Assembly (NCBI RefSeq): GCF_900115165.1
Contig: NZ_FOVP01000009.1
Span: forward strand, 1 to 64,000
Source: Roseovarius lutimaris
GTDB lineage: Bacteria; Pseudomonadota; Alphaproteobacteria; Rhodobacterales; Rhodobacteraceae
Reading direction: 5' to 3'
DNA: 64,000 nucleotides
Shown: positions 43,511 to 52,761 of the stretch, piece by piece
How positions within the stretch are numbered: the stretch's first letter is position 1
Layout: every line of letters starts with the position of its first letter
Made by a program: the position numbers and the translations under genes
Notes under the pieces: generated by a model
Seen by the model: only the letters and a program-made list of their open reading frames with translations
Told to the model about the DNA's origin: nothing
Databases searched by the model: none

Positions 43511-43855
43511 TTAGCGCAGAACCGCGCGAAGCTTGCCCGCCAGGATCATGCTCAGGGGGTCGGATTGCATGGCAACCGCGCCAACCTGTTCAATGGTGCT
43601 GCCTTGCGAGAGCTGTACAAGACGTTCTTCATAAAGGTTCGGCCCGAGATGGGCGATAACCACCGCTTTGAAAAAGATGAAGCCAGCGACAAGATAAATG
43701 ATCCCACGTACAGGAATACCGCTTTTGCGCCGCTTGGGGCGGAAAACGATAAGGCCGTCTTTGCTGACTTTGCTGACATAGCCACGCTCCAAACGGGCGC
43801 GCTTGCGGTCAATTGACTTAAGTCGAGTGTCAAACCCCTGGAATGCATCACTCAT
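43511..43855 (-). CDS. uncharacterised single-pass membrane protein
   Basis: 114 residues from the ATG at 43855; another ATG two codons upstream is possible. A basic N-terminal region (about 45 residues, KSIDRKRARLERGY and FRPKRRKSG), one transmembrane segment (GIIYLVAGFIFFKAVVIAHLG) and a C-terminal roughly 45-residue periplasmic part ending in ILAGKLRAVLR. No family recognised; the type is common in Rhodobacteraceae. Monocistronic. Confidence 0.75.
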   Translation of the reverse strand: MSDAFQGFDTRLKSIDRKRARLERGYVSKVSKDGLIVFRPKRRKSGIPVRGIIYLVAGFIFFKAVVIAHLGPNLYEERLVQLSQGSTIEQVGAVAMQSDPLSMILAGKLRAVLR

Positions 43856-43956
43856 AATCATAATCCCATTCTCACGGCCCCCACCGCGATAAGGAAAAAT
43901 TAGGCTCGAAATGTGGCGAGACTAAGGCAGGAGGCCCGTTCGGTCCGAATTTCGAC

Positions 43957-44835
43957 TTATTTTACGACAGTTTTATTCAATGTGAGGGTGGTCCAGTCAC
44001 CAATCTCTTCGCGATGCTCAAGACTGTTTCCAAGACCGCAATAAACCGCAATCACCTCGTCGGCCTGTTCATTCAGAATTCCCGAGAGAATCACCTTGGC
44101 CTCGTCCTGCAAGCGTGACGTCACGTCAGGCGCGAGGTCAATCAGCGGTCCCTTGAGGATATTGGCAAAGACAAGATCGAATGGCGCCGCGGCCACAAGG
44201 CGCGGGTGATCAAGGCCTGCCGCCTCGACACATTCGACGCGACCGACAAGATCGTTGGCGGCCACATTGGCCTCGGCCACCTCGACGGCGACCGCGTCAA
44301 TATCGCTGGCCAGCATCACGCCGGGCCAGATCCGTGCCGCGCCCATCGCAAGAACCGCCGTACCACAACCAATATCAATGACCGATTTGCCGACGAACCC
44401 GGCATTGGCCAGCCGGTCAAGCGCGCGCAGACAGCCTAGCGTTGTGCCGTGATGCCCGGTGCCAAAGGCCATCGCCGCCTCGATCAGAAGCGGCTCGCAG
44501 TCGTCCGGCACCTTTTCGGCGTCATGGCTTCCGTAGACAAAGAAACGCCCGGCCTCGACCGGGGTCAGCTCTCGTCGCACCTTGGCGACCCAATCGGTTT
44601 CGGGCAATTCGGAAATGGTAAAGGGCTTGGCGCCGTGCATCACCGCCAAAAGCGCAAGCCCGGCCTGGTCGGGCGCCTCTTCAAAGTACGATCCGACCTC
44701 CCACAAGCCAGAGCCGTCTTCCATCTCAAAGGCACCAACGCCGGTGGGTTCCGGCGTGAGCGCCTCTAGCGCTTCGGCCAGGGCCTCGGCGCTGTCTTTG
44801 CCGGTGAGCGTGGTCAGGGCGGTAAAGGTCGGCAT
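43957..44835 (-). CDS. prmA: ribosomal protein L11 methyltransferase
   Basis: 292 residues. Uses S-adenosylmethionine to methylate ribosomal protein L11. The SAM motif I is VIDIGCGTAVLAMGAARIWPG near residue 155, motif II/III ASDIDAVAVEVAEANV, and the NPxY-like catalytic region is FANILKGPLIDLAPD. The N-terminal substrate-recognition domain is present. The MFS gene lies 25 bases upstream on the same strand. Confidence 0.93.
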   Translation of the reverse strand: MPTFTALTTLTGKDSAEALAEALEALTPEPTGVGAFEMEDGSGLWEVGSYFEEAPDQAGLALLAVMHGAKPFTISELPETDWVAKVRRELTPVEAGRFFVYGSHDAEKVPDDCEPLLIEAAMAFGTGHHGTTLGCLRALDRLANAGFVGKSVIDIGCGTAVLAMGAARIWPGVMLASDIDAVAVEVAEANVAANDLVGRVECVEAAGLDHPRLVAAAPFDLVFANILKGPLIDLAPDVTSRLQDEAKVILSGILNEQADEVIAVYCGLGNSLEHREEIGDWTTLTLNKTVVK

Positions 44836-44860
44836 TGTGAAACTCTTTCAGGTCGGGGGT

Positions 44861-46093
44861 TTATTCGGCGGGCGCGGCAATGAAACGCGACAGGACGGTT
44901 TCATTGCCCGGCTCGGGGTGGCGCGGGATCAGCATCGCCAGCACGCAGGAGACACAGGCCATGGCCGAGGCCATGAAGAACACCGCCGCCGGCGAGACAA
45001 GCCACAAATACCCCAGAAGGGCCGGCAGGAACACCGCAGCGATATGGTTGATGGTAAAGGCCACGGCGGCGGTCGGCGCGATATCGCCGGGATCGGCGAT
45101 CTTCTGGAAATAGGTCTTGAGCGCGAGTGCCAGCGAGAACAGGATATGATCGACCACATAAAGCGTCGCCGCCAGAACCACGCCCCAGCCAAAGAAATAG
45201 ACCCCGCCATAGGCGGTAAAGAGCAGGGCCAGCCCGACATATTCAAAGATCAGCGTGCGGCGCTCGCCAAACAGGAACACAGCCCGCCCCATCAGCGGCG
45301 CAAAGATCATGTTGGCCACCAGATTGATCAGGAAAAGTGCCGTGACTTCATGCACCTGAAAGCCGAATTTTTCGACCATCATGAAGCCTGCGAAGACCAC
45401 GAAAATCTGGCGCCGGGCGCCGGCCATGAGTTGCAGCGCATAATAGAGCCAGTAGCGGCGGCGCAGGACCATCTTCTTGATCTGCGGGTTGGGCGCCTCA
45501 AACCTCGGATAGGCGAAAAAGCAGAACACCGCGACGCAGGCCGTAAAGCCGCCAGAGATCATGTAGACCGTGTTATAGGTCAGGTTGAGCGCATCCCAGG
45601 TCATCACGATCAGAACATAGGCCACCAGCGTGGCCCCCGATCCCGCCGCCATCAACCAGCCCAGCATCTGCGGCGCACGCAGCTTGTCGATCCATTGCAA
45701 TTGCAGCGATTGGTTGACCGTCTCGTAATAGTGAAACCCGATCGAGCTGAGCATGGTGATGGTCAGAATGCCGCCAAGCGAGGGAAATTGCGCCGTCATC
45801 GCCGTGGCCACGCCCAAAAGGCAAAGCGCGATCAGCCCAAGCACCTGTTCATGCATGAACATGATCAGGGCGATCACGCCAATCGCGAAAAAGCCGGGGA
45901 TTTCGCGCACCGTGTGAAGCCAGCCAATGTCAGAGCCGTTGAACCCCGCCACCTCGATCACAAAGTTGTTGAGCAGCGCCGACCATGTCGCAAAGGCCAC
46001 CGGCATCGCGGCGGCCATCAGGAACAACAGCGTCACAGGACGGCGCCAGAACGGCAATTGGCGCGCGTCGCCCAGAGGGAATTGTGGTTTCAT
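44861..46093 (-). CDS. MFS-type membrane transporter
   Basis: 410 residues, about twelve transmembrane helices. It is recognisable as major-facilitator-like from helix pattern and RRRYWLYYALQLMAGARRQIF-type loops, but a clear motif A is absent, so substrate and subgroup cannot be assigned. The extracted N-terminus is cytoplasmic (MKPQFPLGDARQLPFWRRP). Possibly co-transcribed with prmA. A double hairpin lies upstream. Confidence 0.8.
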   Translation of the reverse strand: MKPQFPLGDARQLPFWRRPVTLLFLMAAAMPVAFATWSALLNNFVIEVAGFNGSDIGWLHTVREIPGFFAIGVIALIMFMHEQVLGLIALCLLGVATAMTAQFPSLGGILTITMLSSIGFHYYETVNQSLQLQWIDKLRAPQMLGWLMAAGSGATLVAYVLIVMTWDALNLTYNTVYMISGGFTACVAVFCFFAYPRFEAPNPQIKKMVLRRRYWLYYALQLMAGARRQIFVVFAGFMMVEKFGFQVHEVTALFLINLVANMIFAPLMGRAVFLFGERRTLIFEYVGLALLFTAYGGVYFFGWGVVLAATLYVVDHILFSLALALKTYFQKIADPGDIAPTAAVAFTINHIAAVFLPALLGYLWLVSPAAVFFMASAMACVSCVLAMLIPRHPEPGNETVLSRFIAAPAE

Positions 46094-46148
46094 GGGTTTT
46101 CTTTACGCCCAAGTTTCGGCTTTGGCGAGAGGACACACCCGCCGGCAT

Positions 46149-46194
46149 CCGAAATCTTCAAAAGATTTCGGACCGCTTTCTTTTCAAGAAAGCG
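46149..46194. repeat. pair of adjacent perfect hairpins between priA and MFS gene
   Basis: First hairpin: CCGAAATCTT / AAGATTTCGG (46149-46171, 3-base loop). Second: CGCTTTCTT / AAGAAAGCG (46174-46194, 3-base loop). On the minus strand they lie about 20 bases after the priA stop, so they may end its transcript; neither has a proper U-run. The paired arrangement resembles a mobile intergenic (REP-like) unit. Confidence 0.65.
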
Positions 46195-46212
46195 CGCGCG
46201 CCACAACCGATC

Positions 46213-48414
46213 TCAATAAAAACTCTGCGGGTCTATATCGACGCTCAGACGGGCCTGCGGCGGCAGGCGCACCTGCGCGACCCAGGCCGCCACCGCAGCT
46301 TGCAACGCGGCGCCCTTGGGGGCCTTCACCAAAAGCCGCACCCGGTGACGCCCGCGAATGCGCGCGACCGGGGCCGGAGCCGGGCCAAACACCTGCGCGC
46401 CGACCGCGCGCAGAGGGCCATCGCGCCGGGCAAGGTCTTCGCCGATGTCAAAAACCACCTGCATATCGGGCGAGGACAGGATGATCCCTGCCATCCGGCC
46501 ATAGGGCGGCACGCCCGCCTGACGGCGCGCATCAGCCTCGGCGCGCCAAAAGCCGTTCTCGTCGCCCGCCAGAATGGCGCGGATCACCGGGTGTTCGGGC
46601 TGAAAGGTCTGCAACAGCGCGGTGCCGCGCCGTTCGGCCCGCCCGGCCCGCCCGGCCACCTGTCGCATAAGCTGAAACGTGCGCTCGGCGGCGCGCAGAT
46701 CCGACCCTTGCAAACCAAGATCGGCGTCAATCACCCCGACCAGCGTCAACAGCGGAAAGTTATGCCCTTTCGCCACCAGTTGGGTGCCAATGATGATATC
46801 GGCGCCGCCCTGTGCGATCTCTTCGATCTGTTCCTTGAGCGCGCGCGCCGAACCGAACAGGTCCGACGAGAGCACCGCGATCCGTGCCTCCGGGAAAAGC
46901 GCGGTTGCCTCTTCGGCCAGCCGCTCGACCCCGGGGCCCACCGCCGCGAGCCGATCCTCGGCGCCGCAGGACGGGCAGGTTGTCGGCAAGGGCGCGCTTT
47001 CCCCGCATTGATGACAGATCAGGCGCTTTTGAAACCGGTGCTCGACCATGCGCGCATCGCAGTGCTCACAGCCGATCTGATGACCGCAGGCCCGACAGAT
47101 CGTTGTCGGCGCATAGCCACGCCGGTTGAGGAACAAAAGCACCTGTTCGCCCCTGGCAATCCTGTCATTGGCGGCGACCTGAAGGCTGGGCGAGATCCAG
47201 CGGTTCGACGGTAATTTCTGCGCCCGCATGTCAATCGCCGCCAGGTCCGGCATCACCGCCGCGCCATAGCGCGCATCGAGGTCAAGCCGGTCATATTTGC
47301 CCGCCTCGGCATTGGCCCAGCTCTCAAGGCTTGGCGTCGCCGAGGCCAGAACCACCCGCGCACCGCATATCGCCGCGCGCAGCACCGCCATGTCGCGGGC
47401 ATTATAAAGAACGCCGTCTTCCTGTTTGTAAGAAGTGTCGTGTTCCTCATCGACGATGATCAGGCCAAGGTTCTGGAACGGCAAAAACAGCGCCGAACGC
47501 GCACCGACCACCATTTGAGCCCCGCCCTGCCCGACCATCTTCCAGGTGCGGCGGCGTTCGGTCATGGTGACGCCGGAATGCCATTCGGCCGGGCGCGCGC
47601 CAAAGCGCACCTCGACCCGGTTGAGGAACTCTGCGGTAAGGGCGATTTCCGGCAGCAACACCAACGCCTGACGCCCCTGACGCAGGGCCTCGGCCACGGC
47701 TTCAAGGTAGACCTCGGTCTTGCCCGACCCGGTCACGCCGCGCAAAAGTGTGGTGCCATAGGTGCCGCTGCGCAGCCCCTCGCGCAGCGCACCGGCGGCC
47801 TCTTGCTGATCCTCGGTGAGGGATTTGGCCGGCAGGCTCGGGTCAAGCCGGGCAAAGGGCATGTCGCGCGGCGTGTCCTCTTCGCGCACCGCACCTTGAG
47901 TCACCAGCCCCTTGACCACCGACGATGTTACCCCCGCAAGATCGCTCAGCTCCTTGAGGGTAAAGCCAAGCCCGCCATAACCACGCAACACCTCAAGCAC
48001 GCGGGTGCGCGCATCGGTGATGCGCGACGGCTCGCCCTCGCCCAAACGATAGATTTTTTGCATCGATGGCGGATTGCTCAGCCCCGGCGCGCGCGTCGCA
48101 AGGCGCAGCATGGCGGGCATCGGGGTCAGGGTATAATCGGCGGCGCGGCGCAGAAATTCCTGCATCTCGTCGCGCATCGGCGCCACATCCAGCACCCGGA
48201 TGATGCTGCGCGCTTTCTTGAGGTCGAACCCGCCCTTGCCCGGCCCCCAGACCACGCCCAAGACCTTGCGCGGCCCAAGCGGCACCTCGACAAAGGCCCC
48301 CGGAAGACACCCGCCCTCGGGGGCAAGATAATCCAGCGGGCGATCAAGCGGCTGCGCCGTCAGAACCGCCACAAGCGCGCCTTCGTCAAAGAAGTCGGGG
48401 TTGGACGGGGGCAA
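46213..48414 (-). CDS. priA: primosomal replication restart helicase PriA
   Basis: 733 residues. 3'-5' DNA helicase that reloads the replisome at stalled forks. N-terminal 3'-DNA-binding domain, Walker A GVTGSGKTEVYLEA near residue 215, Walker B VDEEHDTSYKQ, helicase motif V/VI (RAERTFQLMRQVAGRAGRAERRG), and eight zinc-binding Cys in the CRACGHQIGCEHC and CHQC...CPSCG blocks. Complete length. It is divergent from fsa with 92 bases between. Confidence 0.97.
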   Translation of the reverse strand: MPPSNPDFFDEGALVAVLTAQPLDRPLDYLAPEGGCLPGAFVEVPLGPRKVLGVVWGPGKGGFDLKKARSIIRVLDVAPMRDEMQEFLRRAADYTLTPMPAMLRLATRAPGLSNPPSMQKIYRLGEGEPSRITDARTRVLEVLRGYGGLGFTLKELSDLAGVTSSVVKGLVTQGAVREEDTPRDMPFARLDPSLPAKSLTEDQQEAAGALREGLRSGTYGTTLLRGVTGSGKTEVYLEAVAEALRQGRQALVLLPEIALTAEFLNRVEVRFGARPAEWHSGVTMTERRRTWKMVGQGGAQMVVGARSALFLPFQNLGLIIVDEEHDTSYKQEDGVLYNARDMAVLRAAICGARVVLASATPSLESWANAEAGKYDRLDLDARYGAAVMPDLAAIDMRAQKLPSNRWISPSLQVAANDRIARGEQVLLFLNRRGYAPTTICRACGHQIGCEHCDARMVEHRFQKRLICHQCGESAPLPTTCPSCGAEDRLAAVGPGVERLAEEATALFPEARIAVLSSDLFGSARALKEQIEEIAQGGADIIIGTQLVAKGHNFPLLTLVGVIDADLGLQGSDLRAAERTFQLMRQVAGRAGRAERRGTALLQTFQPEHPVIRAILAGDENGFWRAEADARRQAGVPPYGRMAGIILSSPDMQVVFDIGEDLARRDGPLRAVGAQVFGPAPAPVARIRGRHRVRLLVKAPKGAALQAAVAAWVAQVRLPPQARLSVDIDPQSFY

Positions 48415-48506
48415 CGCGGGCTCCTCTCTCTGAGGGGGTTTCGGTGGGCTGATCTATGAGGTAAACGCTTGTCACAGAAAACCCAACCCGCGCAAAGGCA
48501 CCCCTC

Positions 48507-49160
48507 ATGAAATTCTTTGTCGATACCGCAGAAACCGATCAAATTGCCGAACTTAACGATCTTGGCATGGTCGATGGCGTGACCACCAACCCCTCGCTGA
48601 TCCTGAAATCAGGCCGCGATATCCTTGAAGTGACCAAGGAGATCGCCGAAATGGTCGCGGGGCCGGTGAGTGCCGAAGTCGTCGCGCTAACGGCCGATGA
48701 GATGATCGCCGAGGGCCGCAAGCTTGCCAAGATCGCCGATAACATCGCCGTCAAGGTGCCGCTGACCTGGGATGGTCTCAAGGCGTGCAAGGTGCTCTCG
48801 GGCGAGGGCAACATGGTCAACGTCACGCTGTGCTTTTCGGCCAATCAGGCGCTTTTGGCGGCCAAGGCGGGCGCGACCTTTATCAGCCCCTTCATCGGAC
48901 GGCTTGACGACATCAACCTCGATGGCATGGATCTGATCGCCGATATCCGCACGATCTATGACAATTACGGTTTCGAGACACAGATCCTCGCCGCCTCGAT
49001 CAGAAGCGTCAATCACGCCTATCAGGCGGCGATGATCGGCGCCGATGTGATGACAGCGCCCCCCGCCGTGATCAAGAAAATGGCAGAGCACCCGCTGACC
49101 GATGCCGGGCTTGAAACCTTTATGGCCGACTGGGCAAAAACAGGGCAGCAAATCCTGTAA
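48507..49160 (+). CDS. fsa: transaldolase of the FSA/TalC type
   Basis: 217 residues, the length of short (type 3B) transaldolases. [20 protein letters not shown] is the typical start, followed by [10 protein letters not shown]. The Schiff-base Lys is in [13 protein letters not shown] near residue 85. Forms either transaldolase or fructose-6-phosphate aldolase activity; many such bacterial proteins are true transaldolases of the pentose phosphate pathway. AAAGGCACC precedes the start. Reads into DUF484 and xerC. Confidence 0.93.
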   Translation: MKFFVDTAETDQIAELNDLGMVDGVTTNPSLILKSGRDILEVTKEIAEMVAGPVSAEVVALTADEMIAEGRKLAKIADNIAVKVPLTWDGLKACKVLSGEGNMVNVTLCFSANQALLAAKAGATFISPFIGRLDDINLDGMDLIADIRTIYDNYGFETQILAASIRSVNHAYQAAMIGADVMTAPPAVIKKMAEHPLTDAGLETFMADWAKTGQQIL

Positions 49161-49198
49161 CCCGTGCTATAACACCAAAAAACAAGACCGAGGCCGAG

Positions 49199-49906
49199 AT
49201 GAGCAGCAAGCCGGAAATGAATGACGCGCTGCGCGAACGTATTATCGCGCAGCCGGATGTTATTCTTGAAGATCAAGACCTTATGCGCGCCCTTATCGCC
49301 GCGAACGAGCGGGCAATGGGCGGCAATATCGTCGATCTGCGCGGCATTGCGATGGACCGCCTTGAGGCGCGTCTTGACCGGCTTGAAGACACCCACCGCA
49401 GCGTGATTGCCGCCGCTTACGAAAATCTGGCGGGCACAAATCAGGTGCATCGTGCGATTTTGCGCATGCTCGACCCGGTCGAGTTTGAAACCTTCCTGCG
49501 CGATCTCGGCGGCGAAGTGGCGCATATCTTGCGGGTCGATTCGATCCGGCTTGTGCTTGAATCGGTGCAAAACGACAGTGACCCGGCGGTGCGCCGTCTG
49601 GGCGATGTCCTTTCCGTGGCCGAGCCCGGGTTCATCAAATCCTATCTGACCGGCGGGCGCGATGTGCCCGCACGGCAAGTGACGCTGCGCCAGATCAACG
49701 AGGGCGACATGCGGATCTATGGCCGCGATGCCACATTTGTGCGCTCCGAGGCCTGTTTGATGCTGGATTTCGGCCCGGATCGCCTGCCCGGCATGCTGGC
49801 CATGGGCGCCGAAGACCCGCATCAGTTCAGCCCGCAACAGGGCACTGATCTTCTGGCGTTCTTTGCCGGGGTCTTTGAGCGCTCGATGCGCCGCTGGCTG
49901 TCATGA
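49199..49906 (+). CDS. DUF484-family protein
   Basis: 235 residues. N-terminal helical segment with IIAQPDVILEDQDLMRALIAANE and a coiled coil, then a GAF-like domain ending FFAGVFERSMRRWL. DUF484 proteins lie next to xerC in many Proteobacteria, as here, where the stop overlaps the xerC start (ATGA). The function is unknown; a link with chromosome dimer resolution is assumed only from gene order. Confidence 0.9.
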   Translation: MSSKPEMNDALRERIIAQPDVILEDQDLMRALIAANERAMGGNIVDLRGIAMDRLEARLDRLEDTHRSVIAAAYENLAGTNQVHRAILRMLDPVEFETFLRDLGGEVAHILRVDSIRLVLESVQNDSDPAVRRLGDVLSVAEPGFIKSYLTGGRDVPARQVTLRQINEGDMRIYGRDATFVRSEACLMLDFGPDRLPGMLAMGAEDPHQFSPQQGTDLLAFFAGVFERSMRRWLS

Positions 49907-50823
49907 TTAGCCCGGCCGCCCGCGATTCGTTGCAGGGTTGGCTGGCGTCACAAAAGGCGCTCAACGGGGCCTCGGATCACACGCTTGATGCCTATTCACG
50001 CGATGTCGCGGGCTTTCTGGCCTTCATGACCGAACACAAGGGCGAGACGCAGGGCCTTGGCGCGCTCGCCCGGATCAGCACCGCCGATATGCGCAGCTGG
50101 ATGGCGTTTACCCGTGGCCATGATGTCGGGTCACGCTCGCTGGCGCGCAAGCTTTCGGCGGTCAAAAGCTTTTATCGCTGGCTGTCAGAGCGCGAGGGGT
50201 TTGAACCCACCGCCGTTCTCGCCACCCGCTCGCCCAAGTTTCAGCGCAAGCTGCCGCGCCCGTTGTCGCCCGAGGCGGCAAGCGAGATGATCGACACCCT
50301 TGATATGCAATCAGAGACCCCGTGGATTTCGGCACGCGATCAGGCGGTTGTGACCCTGCTTTACGGCTGTGGGTTGCGGATATCCGAGGCTTTGGGCCTG
50401 ACCGGGGCGGACCTTCCGATTGGCAACACGTTGCGGATCATCGGCAAGGGCAACAAGGAACGCATGGTGCCGGTGATTGCCCCGGCCCGCGACGCGGTCG
50501 AGCGTTATGTCGCCATGTGCCCCCATGAGATCACCCCGCAAAGCCCGGTGTTTCGCGGCGCGCGCGGCGGCAAGCTTAATCCGCGGGTGATCCAGAAAGT
50601 GGTTGAAAAAACCCGGATGCAGCTTGGCCTGCCCGCCACGGCCACCCCGCATGCCATGCGCCACAGCTTTGCCACCCACCTTTTGAACGCGGGCGGCGAT
50701 CTGCGCGCGATCCAGGAATTGCTGGGCCATGCCTCGCTCTCGACCACGCAGGCCTATACGAGCGTCGATACCGCCCGCCTGCTTGAAGTTTACGCGCAGA
50801 CGCATCCACAGGGACGCGGATAA
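49903..50823 (+). CDS. xerC: tyrosine recombinase XerC
   Basis: 306 residues. N-terminal SAM-like core-binding domain (WLASQKALNGASDHTLDAYSRDV) and C-terminal catalytic domain. Catalytic residues: Arg in YGCGLRISEAL near residue 160, Lys in GKGNKERMVPV, HAMRHSFATHLL (His and Arg), His in LGHASLSTT and the nucleophile Tyr in AYTSVD. With XerD it resolves chromosome dimers at dif during division. Translationally coupled to the DUF484 gene. Confidence 0.96.
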   Translation: MISPAARDSLQGWLASQKALNGASDHTLDAYSRDVAGFLAFMTEHKGETQGLGALARISTADMRSWMAFTRGHDVGSRSLARKLSAVKSFYRWLSEREGFEPTAVLATRSPKFQRKLPRPLSPEAASEMIDTLDMQSETPWISARDQAVVTLLYGCGLRISEALGLTGADLPIGNTLRIIGKGNKERMVPVIAPARDAVERYVAMCPHEITPQSPVFRGARGGKLNPRVIQKVVEKTRMQLGLPATATPHAMRHSFATHLLNAGGDLRAIQELLGHASLSTTQAYTSVDTARLLEVYAQTHPQGRG

Positions 50824-50927
50824 CGTCACTTCGGCCTCACGCAATAGTTAAGTTCCATTTCAGCCCAAACATGCGAGGGTTCCGCCTGAGCAACCCTCGT
50901 ATTTATTGAACGAAATGGAGAACACAC

Positions 50928-51515
50928 ATGAAACGCCAGCTTTTTGCCGCCGCGACGCTCGCAGCAGGCCTTATGATGGGCCAGACGGCAGCAGCCGCGG
51001 ATTGCAAAGTCGATGTCACCGATCCGTTTGATCTTGAGGCGGCCGCGATCAACGAAATTTACGACTGCATCAAGGCCGAGATGGTCGAGAAATACACCAA
51101 GGGTGATAATGACGTCGCCGCCGCCTATCGCGACTGGACCGTCAGCTCGACCCGCCCCGCCGTGGCCGGTGCGCATGGCAACCGCCTGTTGCAGACCTTT
51201 GCCAATGACATCGCCGCCGAACAATATCTCAAATTCGCCGACGAGGGCGTGGTGATGCCGGTCGGCTCGGTTCTGGCCAAGGAAAGCATCACCATCAGCA
51301 AGAAGAAGAAAAAGGCCGTCACCGGCCCGCTGTTCATCATGACCAAGGTCGAAGCCGGAGGCGCCCCCGAGACCGCCGATTGGGTCTATTCCGCAGTTCA
51401 GCCGAACGGCAAGATGATGAAGTTCAAACAAAGCTTTTGCCACGACTGTCACGTGTCCTGGGAAGCGCAGGATATGCTTGCCTATCCGCTGGAAGAGGTC
51501 CGCGTTTCCAACTAA
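50928..51515 (+). CDS. cytochrome P460-family protein with CxxCH
   Basis: 195 residues. A signal peptide (ending AAAA) sends it to the periplasm. A single heme attachment site, CHDCH, lies near residue 175. The fold is that of the cytochrome P460 family (WTVSSTRPAVAGAHGNRLLQTFANDIA; YPVGSVLAKESITISKKKKK-like region), although the middle differs from known hydroxylamine-oxidising P460 enzymes. Redox role, partner and substrate unknown. Upstream AATGGAGA is the ribosome site; a clear terminator follows. Confidence 0.85.
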   Translation: MKRQLFAAATLAAGLMMGQTAAAADCKVDVTDPFDLEAAAINEIYDCIKAEMVEKYTKGDNDVAAAYRDWTVSSTRPAVAGAHGNRLLQTFANDIAAEQYLKFADEGVVMPVGSVLAKESITISKKKKKAVTGPLFIMTKVEAGGAPETADWVYSAVQPNGKMMKFKQSFCHDCHVSWEAQDMLAYPLEEVRVSN

Positions 51516-51537
51516 GGCCAAAGGCCTTGCACTATGG

Positions 51538-51569
51538 CCCGGTCTCTTTTGGGACCGGGTTTTCCTTTT
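51538..51569 (+). terminator. Rho-independent terminator after the P460 gene
   Basis: CCCGGTC (51538-51544), an 8-base loop and GACCGGG (51553-51559), then TTTTCCTTTT. Lies 22 bases after the stop. Confidence 0.9.
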
Positions 51570-51602
51570 GCATATTTGGCGCGGCTGGTTCATTAAACGG
51601 CC

Positions 51603-52301
51603 ATGACACCACATATGCGCGCTCTGCTTGTTCACCTTTTCACCGCCACTGGCGCGGTTTTTGCAATGCTGGCCATGTTGGCCGCGATTGATCGGGAATG
51701 GGAATTGATGTTCCTGTGGCTGGTCGTGGCCTTTGCGGTGGATGGCATCGACGGGCCGTTGGCGCGCAAGTTCGACGTAAAAACCCACGCGCCGGAATTT
51801 GATGGCGTGTTGCTTGATCTGATCATCGACTATCTGACCTATGTGTTCATCCCCGCCTTTGCACTGTTCAAGTCCGACCTATTGCCAGGCTGGACCGGAT
51901 GGGTCGCCATCATCGTTATCACCTTTGCAAGTGCGATGTATTTCGCCGATACCCGCATGAAAACAAAAGACAATTCTTTTTCCGGTTTTCCGGGATGCTG
52001 GAACATGCTGGTGCTGGTGATGTTCGCGATCGAGCCTAATTTCTGGATCATTTTGACACTGGTTGCGATCTTGTCGGTGGCGATGTTCCTGCCGCTCAAG
52101 TTCATCCATCCGGTGCGCACCAAACGCTGGCGCTGGATATCTCTGCCGATGGCGCTTGCCTGGACGTTCTTTGCAGGCTGGGCGGCCTGGGTGCATTTTG
52201 ATCCGCAAAGCTGGGCGCACTGGGGGCTGGTAATCACCAGCATCTATTTGATTTTCGTCGGCATCGTGCAGCAGATTTTCACGCAGCGCGGTGAACTCTG
52301 A
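51603..52301 (+). CDS. pcs: phosphatidylcholine synthase (CDP-alcohol phosphatidyltransferase)
   Basis: 232 residues, about eight transmembrane helices. The CDP-alcohol transferase signature DG-x2-AR-x8-G-x3-D-x3-D is present as DGIDGPLAR, then FDGVLLDLIIDYLTY. The form is that of bacterial Pcs, which makes phosphatidylcholine from CDP-diacylglycerol and choline in the inner membrane. Phosphatidylcholine is common in Rhodobacteraceae. Starts at 51603 with only a weak ribosome site. Confidence 0.92.
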   Translation: MTPHMRALLVHLFTATGAVFAMLAMLAAIDREWELMFLWLVVAFAVDGIDGPLARKFDVKTHAPEFDGVLLDLIIDYLTYVFIPAFALFKSDLLPGWTGWVAIIVITFASAMYFADTRMKTKDNSFSGFPGCWNMLVLVMFAIEPNFWIILTLVAILSVAMFLPLKFIHPVRTKRWRWISLPMALAWTFFAGWAAWVHFDPQSWAHWGLVITSIYLIFVGIVQQIFTQRGEL

Positions 52302-52305
52302 TCCC

Positions 52306-52761
52306 TCAGATAAGCAACCCCGCCGCCCCCTCGTGGCGCAACAGCCAGACCTTGGTTTCAACCCCGCCCTCACCGGAATAGCCGCCAAGACCCGAGGCGC
52401 CCAAAACCCGATGACAGGGGATGATCACCGGGATCGGATTGCCGCCACAGGCCGTGCCAATCGCCTGCGCCGGGGTGCCCAAACGGGTGGCAAGGTCGCC
52501 ATAGGTGACGGTTTCGCCAAAGGGAATCTCACACATCGCATCGCAAACCCGGCGCTGAAACTCTGATCCCGCCACGTCGAGCGGCAGGTCAAACCGGGTC
52601 AGGCGCCCATCGAAATAGGCTGCAAGCTGGCTCAGGGCTTCGCTCAACACGGGCGTTTGAATGCCGTCCTCTTCCGCCGCCCAACGCAGGGCGGTGATCG
52701 CGGTTCCGTCGCTGATCACGGCAAGCGGGCCGATGGGCGACAACATGCTGGCAGATGGCAT
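52306..52761 (-). CDS. ogt: methylated-DNA-protein cysteine methyltransferase
   Basis: 151 residues from the ATG at 52761 (GGGGGTG before it). Removes methyl groups from O6-methylguanine, a one-turnover suicide repair protein. The acceptor Cys is in VIIPCHRVLG near residue 119, and GTACGGNPIPV and FGETVTYGDLA fit the family. It overlaps the end of the broken membrane-protein gene upstream by about 45 bases, so the two may have been expressed together. Confidence 0.95.
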   Translation of the reverse strand: MPSASMLSPIGPLAVISDGTAITALRWAAEEDGIQTPVLSEALSQLAAYFDGRLTRFDLPLDVAGSEFQRRVCDAMCEIPFGETVTYGDLATRLGTPAQAIGTACGGNPIPVIIPCHRVLGASGLGGYSGEGGVETKVWLLRHEGAAGLLI

